Origin: Paraburkholderia sp. LEh10
Lineage (GTDB): Bacteria > Pseudomonadota > Gammaproteobacteria > Burkholderiales > Burkholderiaceae
NCBI RefSeq assembly: GCF_017814945.1
Contig: NZ_JAGIPX010000005.1
Location: forward strand, 1-64,000
Reading direction: 5' to 3'
Length of the DNA: 64,000 nucleotides
The notes under the pieces are model-generated. The model had not been told where the DNA came from. It did no database searches and saw only the letters and a list, made by a program, of their open reading frames with translations. Of the stretch, positions 35,292 through 47,348 are shown one piece after another. A program made the translations under genes and the position numbers. How positions within the stretch are numbered: the first letter of the stretch is position 1; every line of letters starts with the position of its first letter.

Positions 35292-36191
35292 ATGTCAGAC
35301 AGCCTGATAACAGAAGCCGAGCATGATCATGCGCTGCGCCACTGGACATTCCGCGGACACGCGCGCATGCCCGTCGGCTCCGAAGAACACAAGCAGATGT
35401 TCTGCCGGATGCTGCTGGAAACCCATAACCCGTATAAACCAGCCGTCATCGATTGGCCGGCGCTGCCGCCCGACGCGCTGAAACGCATCACATCGCTGCC
35501 CATCTGGGACATCGCCGTGCAGACGGAAGGCCGCGCGTCGATCCGCGTCGCCACCTATGCGGCGCAGGTGCAAGATCCTTTGGTGCGAGAAGCGATCGAA
35601 ATGGATGCGGCTGAAGAAGCACGCCACAAGCACGTTTTGTCGCGGCTCGTCGCAGCATACGGCATCAAGCTCGCGCCCGAGCCCGACTATCCGCCGCCGC
35701 GCGACGCGCAATGGGCGTGGATGTTCACCGGCTACAGCGAGTGCATCGACAGCTTTTTCGCCTTCGGCCTGTTCCGTTCCGCGCAGCTTTCGGGCTACTT
35801 CCCGGAAGAACTGGTCGAAACCTTCGAGCCCGTCATTCAGGAAGAAGCGCGCCACATTCTCTTTTTCGCCAACTGGGTCGCGTGGTATCGCCGTACGATG
35901 CCGTGGTGGCGCAGGCCGTGGCATTCGCTGCGGGTCGGCGCGATCTGGGTCAAGCTGATCTGGGACCGCGTGGCGATCGCAAAGGGAATCGATGCCGACG
36001 GCGTCGCGCACGACTCGAACTTTCTGCCCGCCAACAGCTCGACGATAGGCCAGGCGCTGTCGACGCGTCAGTTGATCGAACTCTGCCTCAAGGAAAACGA
36101 CCAACGGATGAGCGGCTACGACAAACGGCTCGTACGCCCTACGCTCGTACCGAGGCTCGCGCGCCTCGCGCTGCGGTTGATGCGCAAGTAG
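35292..36191 (+). CDS. Ferritin-like domain protein
   Basis: A 299-residue protein with a ferritin-like di-iron helical core. Two carboxylate-histidine motifs are visible: EMDAAEEARHKHV (about 98-110) and EPVIQEEARHILFF (about 178-191), matching the E...ExxH pairs of di-iron bundles. It is larger than ferritin itself and resembles uncharacterised ferritin-like oxidases. Probably a cytosolic di-iron enzyme; the substrate is unknown. The ATG at 35292 lacks a strong ribosome site, but no better start is present. Confidence 0.75.
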   Translation: MSDSLITEAEHDHALRHWTFRGHARMPVGSEEHKQMFCRMLLETHNPYKPAVIDWPALPPDALKRITSLPIWDIAVQTEGRASIRVATYAAQVQDPLVREAIEMDAAEEARHKHVLSRLVAAYGIKLAPEPDYPPPRDAQWAWMFTGYSECIDSFFAFGLFRSAQLSGYFPEELVETFEPVIQEEARHILFFANWVAWYRRTMPWWRRPWHSLRVGAIWVKLIWDRVAIAKGIDADGVAHDSNFLPANSSTIGQALSTRQLIELCLKENDQRMSGYDKRLVRPTLVPRLARLALRLMRK

Positions 36192-36266
36192 GCGCATCCG
36201 CGCCCGGGCGCATTCACGACACGCTGCGCGGCGCGCCGCGCAGCCCAATCGAGGGAGGCAGACCTC

Positions 36267-37721
36267 ATGCGATGGACGGTCGACGAACAACTCGCGCTGA
36301 CGGCGACGCAGGCCGTCGCGGCCATCCAGTCGGGCCGGCTGACGGCCACCGACTACGTCGCGACCCTGCTCGCGCGCGCCGCCGCGCTTGCCACGCTCAA
36401 CGCGTTCACTGTGCTCGACATGGAAGGCGCGCTTGCCGCCGCCAAGCGCATCGACGCGCTGCCGCCCGACGAAAGGGCCCGTCTTCCACTTGCGGGCTTG
36501 CCCGTGGTCATCAAGGACAACATCAACACGGCGGGTCTGCTGACCTCGGCGGGCACGCCCGCGCTCGACGGCTTCAAGCCGCAAACCGACGCGCCCTCCG
36601 TGCGCAGGCTGACCGACGCGGGCGCGATCGTGCTCGGCAAGACGAACATGCACGAACTCGCGTTCGGCATCACCAGCACCAATCTGGCCCCGCATGCGGG
36701 CGCCGTGCGCAATCCGTATGATCCGTCGCTGATCGCGGGCGGCTCGTCGGGCGGCACGGCCGTTGCTGTCGCCGCGCGCATCTCGCCCGCCGGGCTCGGC
36801 AGCGACACGGGCGGCTCGACGCGCATTCCCGCCGCGCTCACGGGCATTGCGGGCTTTCGCCCGTCCGTGGGCGACGGCGGCACGCAGCGCCGCTATCACG
36901 ACCCGCAGGCCGTCGTCCCCATCAGCCACACGCGCGACACCGTCGGGCCGATGGCGCGCACGGTCACGGACGTCGCGCTGCTCGACGGCGTGATCACAGG
37001 CGATGCCGCGCTGCCGGACGTGCAGTTGTCCGCGCTGCGCATCGGCCTGCCCGAGCCGCTGTGGGCCGATCTCGAACAGGCAACGGAAGATGTCGCGCGC
37101 GCCGCGCTCAGCAAGCTCGAAGCGGCAGGCGTCACGTTCGTCCCCGTCGCGATGCCCGATCTTCTGCGCCTGAACGACCAGACGGGCGGCCCGATCGCGA
37201 TCCACGAAGCGCTCGACGACGTGCGCGACTACCTCGCCGCGAACGGCGCGCCCGTGCAGACAGTCGGCGAACTGGCGGCCCGGATCGCGAGCCCCGACGT
37301 GCGCAATATCTACGACGCCGTGCTGGCGGGCGCGCTGACCCGGCAATACCCGGACGCGCTGGGCGTCTGGCGTCCGCAATTGCAGCGGCACTATGCGGAC
37401 ACGTTCGCCGCCTCGCAGCTCGATGCGCTGCTTTTCCCCACCACCCGCCTCGTCGCCGTGCCCGTCGACGAGATCAACGGTTCGTCTGTCGTCTCGATCG
37501 ACGGCGCGCCCGCGATCGACGAAATGGCCGCCTATCTGCGCAATACCGACCCCGCGAGCAATGCGGGCATTCCGGGCCTGTCGCTGCCCGCCGGCCTGAC
37601 GAACCACGGGCTGCCCGTGGGCATCGAGCTGGACGCACCGCTCGGCAGCGACCGGCGGCTGCTCGCGATCGGCATCGCGTTCGAGGCGGTGATCGGCGCC
37701 GTCCCTGCCCCGACCATCTGA
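36267..37721 (+). CDS. Amidase signature family hydrolase
   Basis: A 484-residue amidase-signature enzyme with the Ser-cisSer-Lys triad Lys83 (VVIKDNI), Ser160 (GGSSGG) and Ser184 (DTGGSTR). The family hydrolyses carboxamides; the fit is closest, by recall, to indoleacetamide or mandelamide hydrolases. The glycine-serine-rich core is intact, and GGGAGG lies about 8 nt upstream of the start. It is followed after only 5 nt by a Cdh-type gene, so the two are probably co-transcribed although no shared pathway is obvious. Confidence 0.85.
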   Translation: MRWTVDEQLALTATQAVAAIQSGRLTATDYVATLLARAAALATLNAFTVLDMEGALAAAKRIDALPPDERARLPLAGLPVVIKDNINTAGLLTSAGTPALDGFKPQTDAPSVRRLTDAGAIVLGKTNMHELAFGITSTNLAPHAGAVRNPYDPSLIAGGSSGGTAVAVAARISPAGLGSDTGGSTRIPAALTGIAGFRPSVGDGGTQRRYHDPQAVVPISHTRDTVGPMARTVTDVALLDGVITGDAALPDVQLSALRIGLPEPLWADLEQATEDVARAALSKLEAAGVTFVPVAMPDLLRLNDQTGGPIAIHEALDDVRDYLAANGAPVQTVGELAARIASPDVRNIYDAVLAGALTRQYPDALGVWRPQLQRHYADTFAASQLDALLFPTTRLVAVPVDEINGSSVVSIDGAPAIDEMAAYLRNTDPASNAGIPGLSLPAGLTNHGLPVGIELDAPLGSDRRLLAIGIAFEAVIGAVPAPTI

Positions 37722-37726
37722 AGACC

Positions 37727-38488
37727 ATGTTCAGACCATGCATCAGGCAATGCGCAAGGCGCATTGCGGCGCTTGCCGTCGCGCTGCTCACCTCGGGCTG
37801 CGCGATCATCGCCGCCGCCGATCCGAACGCGCTATGGAAGATCGTCGATCACCAGTGCGTGCCCGCCGCGCGCACGTCGGGCAGCCCCGGCTTCTGCACG
37901 AGCGTCGATCTGTCAAAACGCTACGCGATCCTCAAGGACATCAACGGCGACACGCAATATCTGCTGATTCCGACCGACCGCGTGACGGGCATCGAAAGCC
38001 CCAGCGTGCTCGACGCCGATGCGCCGGACTATTGGGTCGACGCATGGGCCGCGCGGCAGTATGTAGGCTCGCGCATCGGCCTGACGTTTCCGCCGAACCA
38101 GCTCGGCCTTGAAATCAACTCGAAGTACCGCCGCACGCAGAATCAGTTGCATATCCATATGGATTGCATGCACGACAAGATCATCAAGGATCTCTCGCGC
38201 TACCGCACGGCGCAGCCCGGCCAGTGGCACTGGGCGACGCTCGACGGCAGCCGGTATCGCGTGATGCGCGTGTTGTCGCTGACGGGCGAAAGCGACCCGT
38301 TCCGGATCGTTGCACGCGATCGTCAGGGCAGCGACGCGATGGCGCAGCAGACTATTCTCGTGACGGGCGCGGGACCGTCCGACAAGGACGGCTGGCTCGT
38401 CGTGAACAGCGGGCTCGAGCTCGATGATGGCAGCGGAACGGCGGAAGGGATGCTCGATCATGCTTGCGAGATCGGGATGCATCAGTAA
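37727..38488 (+). CDS. cdh: CDP-diacylglycerol diphosphatase
   Basis: A 253-residue protein of the Cdh family, which cleaves CDP-diacylglycerol to phosphatidate and CMP. The N-terminus has a hydrophobic signal with a lipobox-like TSGC (Cys25). The mature domain shows CVPAART, FCTSVDLSKRYAILKDINGD, and the HIT-like NQLHIHMDC motif with two histidines (about residues 139-147). Size fits E. coli Cdh. The ATG at 37727 follows the amidase stop by 5 nt; weak GAAG precedes it. It probably acts at the inner face or periplasmic side of the membrane. Confidence 0.87.
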   Translation: MFRPCIRQCARRIAALAVALLTSGCAIIAAADPNALWKIVDHQCVPAARTSGSPGFCTSVDLSKRYAILKDINGDTQYLLIPTDRVTGIESPSVLDADAPDYWVDAWAARQYVGSRIGLTFPPNQLGLEINSKYRRTQNQLHIHMDCMHDKIIKDLSRYRTAQPGQWHWATLDGSRYRVMRVLSLTGESDPFRIVARDRQGSDAMAQQTILVTGAGPSDKDGWLVVNSGLELDDGSGTAEGMLDHACEIGMHQ

Positions 38489-38613
38489 AAGCGCTGCGCA
38501 TCGGCTCCCGAGCGCTTAACCCGCTTTGCTCACATGCTTTGCCGAACAAATTGGTTCAACTGCGCCGGCCCGGCATTTACGATCGGTCGAACTGCATTAC
38601 GATCGATCCGCCG

Positions 38614-39654
38614 ATGGCCATCTATCTCGACGACGCGCAACGTCGCGCTCTTTCGCAACAACGCGCGAGCTTCACATGGCGCACCGAATGGCCGACGTGG
38701 CTGCTGATCGTCACGATCTACGGCGGATGGTTTTTCGTCGCGAGCCACGTACGCGCGCTCGGCTTGAGCGTCGCGATTGCGCTGCTCGCCGTGATCAGCG
38801 CGTGGTACATGTCGCTGCAGCACGAACTGCTGCACGGACACCCGACGCGCTCCGCATTCGTCAACGGCCTGATCGGCTTCGCGCCGCTTGCCGTGTGGTT
38901 TCCGTATCCCGTCTATCGCCAGTTGCATCTGCAGCATCATGACGATTGGCATCTGACGCATCCCGAGATCGATCCCGAAAGCTATTTCGTCAGCGCCGAA
39001 GCATGGCGGCAGGCCGGGCCGCTGACGCGCGCGCTGCTGATCGCGCGCAACACATTCGCTGGGCGGCTTCTGCTGGGTCCGGCGTTCTCGATTGCCGCGA
39101 CGGCGACGGGCGCAGCACGCAAGCTGTTGCGCGGCGACTGGCGCGATGTGCCCGCATGGCTCGCGCACCTGGCCCTGCTTGCCGTGCTCGTCATATGGCT
39201 CGATCGCGGATGCGGCATCGCGCCGTGGCTCTTTTTTGCGGGCGTCGGTTATCCGGCGCTCGCGTTGAGTTCCGTGCGCTCGTTTCACGAGCATCGCGCC
39301 GCCGCGTCGCACGAGCAGCGCTCCGTCATCAACGAGGCCGGATGGTTCTGGCGGCTTTTATTTCTGAACAACAACTACCATGCCGTGCACCACGATCTGC
39401 CTGGCGTGCCATGGTACGCATTGCGCGACGTGTACCGCGCGCGGCGCGGCGACTATCTCGCGCGCAACGGCGGGTTCATCGTGCGCGGCTACTTCGAGTG
39501 GCTGCGGCAGCATGCGCTTCGCCCCATCGTGCATGCGATGCACCCGCTCGCCGACTCATTCGGTCCGGGCGCGCGCAGCATGAGCAAGATCGGGACTGTG
39601 GCAGGCGTCGAGCGGCCCGCCCGCAACGCGGACAGAATGCGCATCACGGGCTGA
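38614..39654 (+). CDS. Fatty acid desaturase
   Basis: A 346-residue integral membrane di-iron desaturase. The three histidine boxes are present: HELLHGH (70-76), HLQHHDDWH (105-113) and YHAVHHD (about 255-261), with hydrophobic segments between them. It inserts a double bond or a hydroxyl into an acyl chain; the exact substrate is unknown. I start at the ATG at 38614, before the first hydrophobic segment; the frame is open further upstream but overlaps the cdh gene. No ferredoxin or reductase partner is adjacent. Confidence 0.85.
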   Translation: MAIYLDDAQRRALSQQRASFTWRTEWPTWLLIVTIYGGWFFVASHVRALGLSVAIALLAVISAWYMSLQHELLHGHPTRSAFVNGLIGFAPLAVWFPYPVYRQLHLQHHDDWHLTHPEIDPESYFVSAEAWRQAGPLTRALLIARNTFAGRLLLGPAFSIAATATGAARKLLRGDWRDVPAWLAHLALLAVLVIWLDRGCGIAPWLFFAGVGYPALALSSVRSFHEHRAAASHEQRSVINEAGWFWRLLFLNNNYHAVHHDLPGVPWYALRDVYRARRGDYLARNGGFIVRGYFEWLRQHALRPIVHAMHPLADSFGPGARSMSKIGTVAGVERPARNADRMRITG

Positions 39655-39675
39655 ACCGCGTTTAGAATCGCCTGC

Positions 39676-40464
39676 ATGAACTGGATCGCGGCCCTGCCGA
39701 TGTACAACGTATCGCCCGCGCTCGCAGCCGACTGGCAGGGGCTGCTCGCGGACGTGCTAAGCCGCGTCGAGCCTTCGGCCGCGATCGCCGGTCCCGATGA
39801 TCTGCACGCATTCTGGCGGCGTCCCGATTTGCTGTTGTCGCAGACATGCGGCTATCCGTTCGTGCTGGGACTGCACGAATACGTGCAGCTGATCGCGACG
39901 CCGCAGTTCGACGCGCCCGGCTGCCAGGGCGCGAGCTATTCGAGCGTGCTCGTCACGCGCGCCGATGCGCCGTTCGATTCGCTGCACGCTTGTCGCGGCG
40001 CGCGCGCGGCCTACAACGCGGCCGATTCGAACAGCGGCTACAACGCGTTTCGGCACGCCGTCGCACCGCATGCGCGCAACGGCAAATTCTTCAGCGCAAC
40101 ACTCGAAACAGGCTCGCATCTCGGCTCGCTGCGCGCCATTGCCGAAGATCGCGCGGACATTGCCGCGATCGACTGCGTGACGATGGCGTTCGTGCTCGAT
40201 GAGTATCCGCAACTCGCGGGCGTATTGCGCGAGATCGGCTACACGCGCTCATCGCCGGGCTTGCCGTTGATCGCATCGAAGCAGGTACCGTCCGAACAGA
40301 TCGGCGCATTGCGCGCCGCGCTCGAACAAAGCCTCGCCGCACAGCCTGCGCGCGCGCTGCGCCTGCGGCTCAAGGGCTTCTCGCACTTGCCGCGCGAAGC
40401 GTACGAAAGCATTGCCGAAATGGAAAACGAGGCGCGCGTAGCGAACTACGCGCGCCTCGCATGA
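39676..40464 (+). CDS. PhnD-like phosphate/phosphonate-binding family protein, no signal peptide
   Basis: A 262-residue protein of the PhnD-like periplasmic-binding fold: YNVSPALAADW, a QTCGYPF motif (about 56-62), and AADSNSGYNAFR (about 115-126). It begins MNWIAALPMY with no signal peptide, so it is probably cytosolic, like other stand-alone PhnD-like proteins of proteobacteria. The ligand is unknown. It starts 21 nt after the desaturase stop and converges on the biotin-carboxylase gene. Confidence 0.75.
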   Translation: MNWIAALPMYNVSPALAADWQGLLADVLSRVEPSAAIAGPDDLHAFWRRPDLLLSQTCGYPFVLGLHEYVQLIATPQFDAPGCQGASYSSVLVTRADAPFDSLHACRGARAAYNAADSNSGYNAFRHAVAPHARNGKFFSATLETGSHLGSLRAIAEDRADIAAIDCVTMAFVLDEYPQLAGVLREIGYTRSSPGLPLIASKQVPSEQIGALRAALEQSLAAQPARALRLRLKGFSHLPREAYESIAEMENEARVANYARLA

Positions 40465-40491
40465 CGTCCGGCGCTCGTGCCGGTTGGCGCG

Positions 40492-42504
<2,013 letters not shown>

Positions 42505-42552
42505 GAGGTGTCTCGATGGGTGTTGTTCTGTGCGTGGACCGTCATCACGCGA

Positions 42553-43338
42553 TCACGCGCGCCAGGACGGCGAACGCTTGTCGAGGAACGACGCGACGCC
42601 TTCGCGCCCTTCCGCGCCCGCGCGGGTCCGGGCGATGCGCGCCGCCGTGTCTTCGATCAGAGCCGCGTCGATTTCGCGGCCCGCGACGTCATGCACGAGC
42701 TGCTTGCACGCCCGCACCGCCTGCGGCCCGTTCGCGCACAGCGTCGCCGCAATCTGCTGGACCGCTTCGTCGAGCTTGTGGGCGCTCACGCATTCGCTGA
42801 CGAAGCCCAGCCGATATGCCGTTGCGCAATCGAACGCCTCCGCCGTCATGAAGTAGCGGCGCGAAGCCTGCTCGCCGAGCGCGCGGATCACGTACGGCGC
42901 GATCGTCGCGGGAATCAGCCCGAGGCGCGCCTCCGACAGGCAGAACTTCGCGGTGTCGACGGCCACGACGATATCGCATGCCGCGATCAGGCCCATGCCG
43001 CCCGCGTATGCATCGCCGTTCACGCGTGCGATCACCGGCTTGTTGCAGCGATAGATCGACGACAGCATGCTCGCGAGCTGCATCGCGTCGGCGCGATTCT
43101 CGTCGTCCGAGTAGCCGGCCATCTTCTTCATCCAGTTCAGGTCCGCGCCTGCGCAGAACGCCTTGCCGTTCGCCGCGAGCACGACGGCGCGCACGTCGTC
43201 GCGTTCGTCGAACGCGCGAAACGCGGACGTGACTTCCGCGATCATCGCTTCGTTGAACGCGTTGCGCACGTCGGGACGATTGAGCGTGACGGTGGCGATC
43301 TGGTTGTCGAACGCGACGGTCAGGTTTTCGTATTGCAT
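42553..43338 (-). CDS. liuC: Methylglutaconyl-CoA hydratase
   Basis: A 261-residue crotonase-family enzyme that hydrates 3-methylglutaconyl-CoA to HMG-CoA. The oxyanion segments AFCAGADLNWMKKM (about 61-74) and NGDAYAGGMGLIAACD (about 105-120) are present, and the Glu of SEARLG fits the family. The start at 43338 has GGAG about 9 nt upstream; the longer frame enters the preceding gene. Identity as LiuC rather than a generic enoyl-CoA hydratase rests on its place between liuB and liuD. Confidence 0.88.
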   Translation of the reverse strand: MQYENLTVAFDNQIATVTLNRPDVRNAFNEAMIAEVTSAFRAFDERDDVRAVVLAANGKAFCAGADLNWMKKMAGYSDDENRADAMQLASMLSSIYRCNKPVIARVNGDAYAGGMGLIAACDIVVAVDTAKFCLSEARLGLIPATIAPYVIRALGEQASRRYFMTAEAFDCATAYRLGFVSECVSAHKLDEAVQQIAATLCANGPQAVRACKQLVHDVAGREIDAALIEDTAARIARTRAGAEGREGVASFLDKRSPSWRA

Positions 43339-43366
43339 GGGCGATGCTCCTTTCGCTGCGCCGACG

Positions 43367-44974
43367 TTACATGCGGAACACGCCGAAGCGCGTGTCTTCG
43401 ATCGGCGCATTCATCGCCGCCGACAAGCCGAGGCCCAGCACATCGCGCGTCTGCGCGGGGTCGATCACGCCGTCGTCCCACAAGCGTGCGCTTGCGTAAT
43501 ACGGATGACCCTGATGCTCGTACTGGTCGCGAATAGGCTGCTTGAACGCCTCTTCCTGCTCGGCCGTCCATGTGCCGCCCTTCGCTTCGATGCCGTCGCG
43601 CTTCACCGTGGCGAGCACGGATGCCGCCTGCTCGCCGCCCATCACCGAGATGCGCGCGTTCGGCCACATCCACAGAAAACGCGGCGAGTACGCGCGGCCG
43701 CACATGCCGTAATTGCCCGCGCCGAACGAGCCGCCGATGATCACCGTGAACTTCGGCACCTTCGCGGTCGCGACTGCCGTCACCATCTTCGCGCCGTTGC
43801 GCGCGATGCCTTCGTTCTCGTACTTGCGCCCCACCATGAAGCCCGTGATGTTCTGCAGGAACACGAGGGGTATCTTGCGCTGCGCGCACAGTTCGATGAA
43901 GTGCGCGCCCTTCAACGCGGACTCGGAAAACAGAATGCCGTTGTTCGCGACGATCCCGACCGGGTGCCCCCAGATATGCGCGAAGCCGCAGACGAGCGTC
44001 GTGCCGTAGCGCGCCTTGAACTCGTCGAACGCGGAGTCGTCGACGATGCGCGCGATGACTTCGCGAATATCGAACGGCTTGCGCGTATCGACAGGAATCA
44101 CGCCATAGATGCTCTTCACGTCGTAGCGCGGCGGCTTCGGCTCCTGCATCGTGACGGGCACGTCCTTGCGCCGGTTCAGGTTGCCGACGATGCTGCGCGC
44201 AATGGCCAACGCGTGTGCATCGTTTTGCGCGAGATGATCGGCGACGCCCGACAGACGCGTGTGCACGTCGCCGCCGCCCAGGTCTTCCGCGCTCACTTCT
44301 TCGCCCGTTGCCGCTTTCACGAGTGGCGGGCCGCCCAGAAAGATCGTGCCTTGATTCTTGACGATGATCGACTCGTCGCTCATCGCGGGCACATACGCGC
44401 CGCCCGCCGTGCACGAGCCCATCACGACGGCGATCTGCGGAATGCCTTGCGCCGACAGGTTCGCCTGGTTGTAGAAGATGCGGCCGAAATGATCGCGGTC
44501 GGGAAAGACCTCGTCCTGATTGGGCAGATTCGCGCCGCCCGAATCGACGAGATACACGCACGGCAAATGGTTCTGTTCGGCGATCTCCTGTGCGCGCACG
44601 TGCTTCTTCACCGTGACGGGATAGTAGGTGCCGCCCTTCACGGTTGCGTCGTTGCAGACAATCACGCACTCCTGGCCCGCGATGCGCCCGATGCCCGTGA
44701 TGACGCCCGCGCCCGGCGCATCGTCGTGATACATGCCGAACGCGGCGAGCTGCGAGAGTTCGAGAAACGGCGTGCCCGGATCGAGCAGTTGCGCGATCCG
44801 CTCGCGCGGCAGCAGCTTGCCGCGCGACACGTGCTTGTCACGCGCGGCGGGGCCGCCGCCCAGCGCGAGCTTGCTGATCTTGGCCCGCAGGTCTTCGACG
44901 AGCGCTTCGAGCGCCGCCGCGTTCGCGCGGAAATCGTCCGAGCGCGGATTCAACTTCGATTCGATGACGGGCAT
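43367..44974 (-). CDS. liuB: Methylcrotonyl-CoA carboxylase, carboxyltransferase beta subunit
   Basis: A 535-residue carboxyltransferase, the partner of the biotin subunit, producing 3-methylglutaconyl-CoA. Characteristic segments include [20 protein letters not shown] (about 136-155), [16 protein letters not shown], and MMGGEQAA-like [16 protein letters not shown] near residue 445. It begins 28 nt... after the liuA stop (45005 to 44974 gap), within one transcription unit. Length matches family members. Confidence 0.92.
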   Translation of the reverse strand: MPVIESKLNPRSDDFRANAAALEALVEDLRAKISKLALGGGPAARDKHVSRGKLLPRERIAQLLDPGTPFLELSQLAAFGMYHDDAPGAGVITGIGRIAGQECVIVCNDATVKGGTYYPVTVKKHVRAQEIAEQNHLPCVYLVDSGGANLPNQDEVFPDRDHFGRIFYNQANLSAQGIPQIAVVMGSCTAGGAYVPAMSDESIIVKNQGTIFLGGPPLVKAATGEEVSAEDLGGGDVHTRLSGVADHLAQNDAHALAIARSIVGNLNRRKDVPVTMQEPKPPRYDVKSIYGVIPVDTRKPFDIREVIARIVDDSAFDEFKARYGTTLVCGFAHIWGHPVGIVANNGILFSESALKGAHFIELCAQRKIPLVFLQNITGFMVGRKYENEGIARNGAKMVTAVATAKVPKFTVIIGGSFGAGNYGMCGRAYSPRFLWMWPNARISVMGGEQAASVLATVKRDGIEAKGGTWTAEQEEAFKQPIRDQYEHQGHPYYASARLWDDGVIDPAQTRDVLGLGLSAAMNAPIEDTRFGVFRM

Positions 44975-45004
44975 CGCTTTGTCTCCTCGATTGCCTTGAT
45001 CGAC

Positions 45005-46186
45005 TTACATCGTTTCCGCGAACAGTTCGCGGCCAATCAGCATCCGGCGGATTTCGCTCGTGCCCGCGCCGATTTCATAGAGCTTCGCATCGCGCCACAG
45101 ACGGCCGACGGGATACTCGTTGATATAGCCGTTGCCGCCGAGAATCTGGATCGCCTCGCCCGCCATCCACGTGGCCTTTTCAGCCGTGTACAGGATGACG
45201 CCCGCGCAGTCCTTGCGCACCTGCCGCACGTGCGCCGAGCCGAGCGTATCGAGTTGACGGCCGACCGCGTACAGATACGCGCGGCAAGCCTGCAACGTGG
45301 TGTACAGATCGGCGACCTTGCCCTGGATCAGTTGGAATTCGCCGATCGACTGGCCGAACTGCTTGCGGTCGTGAATGTACGGCACGACGGCATCCATCAC
45401 CGCCATCATGATGCCCGTCGGGCCGCCTGCGAGCACCGCACGCTCGTAGTCGAGGCCGCTCATCAGCACCTTCGCGCCGCCGTTCAGCTCGCCGAGGATG
45501 TTCTCTTCCGGCACTTCGACGTTATCGAACACCAGTTCGCCCGTGTGCGAGCCGCGCATGCCGAGCTTGTCGAGCTTCTGCGCAACCGAAAAGCCCTTCA
45601 TGCCCTTCTCGACGATGAACGCCGTAATGCCGCGCGGACCGGCTTCGATATCCGTCTTCGCATAGACGACGAGCGTGTCGCAGTCCGGGCCGTTGGTGAT
45701 CCACATCTTCGTGCCGTTCAGCACATAGCGGTCGCCCTTCTTGTCGGCGCGCAGCTTCATGCTGACGACGTCAGAGCCTGCGTTCGGCTCGCTCATCGCG
45801 AGCGCGCCGACGTGCTCGCCCGACACCAGCTTCGGCAGATACTTTTCTTTTTGCGCCGCGTTGCCGTTGCGGTGGATCTGGTTCACGCACAGGTTCGAGT
45901 GCGCGCCATACGACAAGCCCACCGACGCCGACGCCCGCGAGATCTCCTCCATCGCGACCATGTGCGCGGTGTAGCCCATGTTCGCGCCGCCGTATTCCTC
46001 GGAGACGGTCATGCCGAGCACGCCCAGATCGCCGAACTTCTTCCACAAGTCCATCGGGAACTGGTCGGTGCGGTCGATTTCGCCCGCGCGCGGCGCAATC
46101 TCCTTTGCCGCAAACGACGCGATGCTGTCGCGCAGCATCTCGATCTCTTCACCAAGCGGGAACTGCAAACCGGGCAGGTTGGTCAT
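45005..46186 (-). CDS. liuA: Isovaleryl-CoA dehydrogenase
   Basis: A 393-residue FAD-dependent acyl-CoA dehydrogenase that oxidises isovaleryl-CoA to 3-methylcrotonyl-CoA. Acyl-CoA dehydrogenase motifs are visible: [16 protein letters not shown] (about 134-149), [30 protein letters not shown] with the catalytic Glu position typical of IVD, and [20 protein letters not shown] near residue 350. It is the first gene of liuABCD, and its upstream region carries a likely operator shared with the divergent TetR gene. Confidence 0.93.
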   Translation of the reverse strand: MTNLPGLQFPLGEEIEMLRDSIASFAAKEIAPRAGEIDRTDQFPMDLWKKFGDLGVLGMTVSEEYGGANMGYTAHMVAMEEISRASASVGLSYGAHSNLCVNQIHRNGNAAQKEKYLPKLVSGEHVGALAMSEPNAGSDVVSMKLRADKKGDRYVLNGTKMWITNGPDCDTLVVYAKTDIEAGPRGITAFIVEKGMKGFSVAQKLDKLGMRGSHTGELVFDNVEVPEENILGELNGGAKVLMSGLDYERAVLAGGPTGIMMAVMDAVVPYIHDRKQFGQSIGEFQLIQGKVADLYTTLQACRAYLYAVGRQLDTLGSAHVRQVRKDCAGVILYTAEKATWMAGEAIQILGGNGYINEYPVGRLWRDAKLYEIGAGTSEIRRMLIGRELFAETM

Positions 46187-46489
46187 GTGTGTCTCCAGGA
46201 GTTCGTCACGGGCGGCTTACGATGAGGTAGCGCGCCACATCGCATCAACATTTTTTCTGAGCCGGGCTCAGCCGGCTCGTCGGCCACGCAGCCGGCAGCA
46301 CGGGCCGGCTCGACCGGCATGTGCCGGCGCGCGACAGCACAGAGCGCATTTCACTCCAGATTCACGTATGCGTCAATGAGTATTTTTGAGTATCACTCAG
46401 AATCGTTAAACACGCGCTGAACGGCTATTTGCCGTGGTAGTATCGGCCGCAACGGGGCATCCGCGCTCCAAAATCTGAACTGGACTCAT
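46187..46489. other. Divergent intergenic region of the liu operon
   Basis: No gene is present. The half next to liuA is very GC-rich, with several GCCGGC copies (about 46265-46335). The half next to the TetR gene is AT-rich (about 46366-46435) and holds the operator-like dyad. Promoters for both directions should lie in the latter. Confidence 0.5.
46377..46399. promoter_or_regulatory. Putative TetR-type operator between liuA and its regulator
   Basis: A perfect inverted repeat TGAGT-ATC-ACTCA (46387-46399) is preceded ten bases earlier by a direct copy of TGAGTAT (46377-46383). It lies 90-113 nt upstream of the TetR start and 190-210 nt upstream of liuA, in the AT-rich part of the divergent region. 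This fits a dimeric repressor site. Confidence 0.55.
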
Positions 46490-47269
46490 ATGATGGGCGT
46501 AGCAAGGGCCGAGGTGCCGGGATCGCGCCGCCAGCCGGCGGGACGAAAATCGCAGCAGCGCGTGAAGGAAATCCTTCAGGCGGGCCGCGACGTCTTCTCC
46601 GAAAAGGGCTACGAGCGCGCGACGACGGCCGAAATCGCGCAGCGGCTCGGCGTTTCCGAGGCCACGGTGTTCAGCTACTTCCGCGGCAAGCGCGAACTGT
46701 GCGCGCGCGTGATCGGCGACTGGTACGACGAGATCATCGAAGCGATCGAGTCGGGCTTGCCTCGCGACGGCAGCATCCGTCAGCAGTTCGCGTTCATCGT
46801 CCGCACGCACTTGCGGCTGATGCTGGTCAATGGGACGGGGCTATGCGCGCTGGTGCTCTCCGAAGGCCGCACGCGCCAGCACGAACTCAGCGAGGAGCTG
46901 ACGGGCCTGCAGCGGCGCTACACCGCGCCGCTGATGCGCGTGCTGTCGCAGGGCCAGCAGACGGGCCAGATCCGCTCGGACATGCCGCTGCGCCTGTTGC
47001 GCTCGCTCGTGTTCGGCCCGATGGAGCATGTGCTGTGGGACGCGGCGCTCGGCAACCGGCGCACCGATATCGACGCCACCGCCGATCGCCTGATCGACGT
47101 GCTGTGGTCCGCGTTGCAGCCGCCCGATGCGTCGCTGAGCGCGCTCGTGCAGTTCCGCCAGGAAGTGAGCGAAGCGGCGCGCCGGCTCGCCGAAGCGGAA
47201 GCCGCGCACAAGCGCGCGTCAATGCAGGCCGCCACGGCCGACGCCGCCAGGCATCGCGACGACGCCTGA
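46490..47269 (+). CDS. TetR-family regulator, probable liu repressor
   Basis: A 259-residue TetR-type regulator. The helix-turn-helix is at about residues 37-60 (YERATTAEIAQRLGVSEATV, then FSYFRGKREL), followed by a helical ligand domain and an extended charged, Ala-rich C-terminal tail (about 215-259), longer than usual. It is divergent from liuA and likely controls it and itself through the TGAGTATCACTCA dyad. An acyl-CoA of the leucine pathway would be a reasonable inducer; this is inference. Confidence 0.82.
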   Translation: MMGVARAEVPGSRRQPAGRKSQQRVKEILQAGRDVFSEKGYERATTAEIAQRLGVSEATVFSYFRGKRELCARVIGDWYDEIIEAIESGLPRDGSIRQQFAFIVRTHLRLMLVNGTGLCALVLSEGRTRQHELSEELTGLQRRYTAPLMRVLSQGQQTGQIRSDMPLRLLRSLVFGPMEHVLWDAALGNRRTDIDATADRLIDVLWSALQPPDASLSALVQFRQEVSEAARRLAEAEAAHKRASMQAATADAARHRDDA

Positions 47270-47348
47270 ATCTGCGCGCGGGTTCGCGCGAGGCCGGGAG
47301 CGCAATTTGCTGCGAACCTCATGCCAGCAACGCCCCGGAGGACCGGCC

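Noticed and set aside
35295..37607. 770-codon minus-strand frame
   Set aside because: It mirrors the ferritin-like and amidase genes, and its Arg/Gly-rich composition is typical of an antisense shadow.
40465..40491. Hairpin CCGGC-GCTCGT-GCCGG between convergent genes as a terminator
   Set aside because: The stem is only five pairs and no T-run follows on either strand.
43163..46225. Very long plus-strand open frame of about 1020 codons
   Set aside because: It is antisense to liuC, liuB and liuA, is extremely rich in Arg, His and Ala, and has no family features. High-GC codon bias keeps the opposite strand open.
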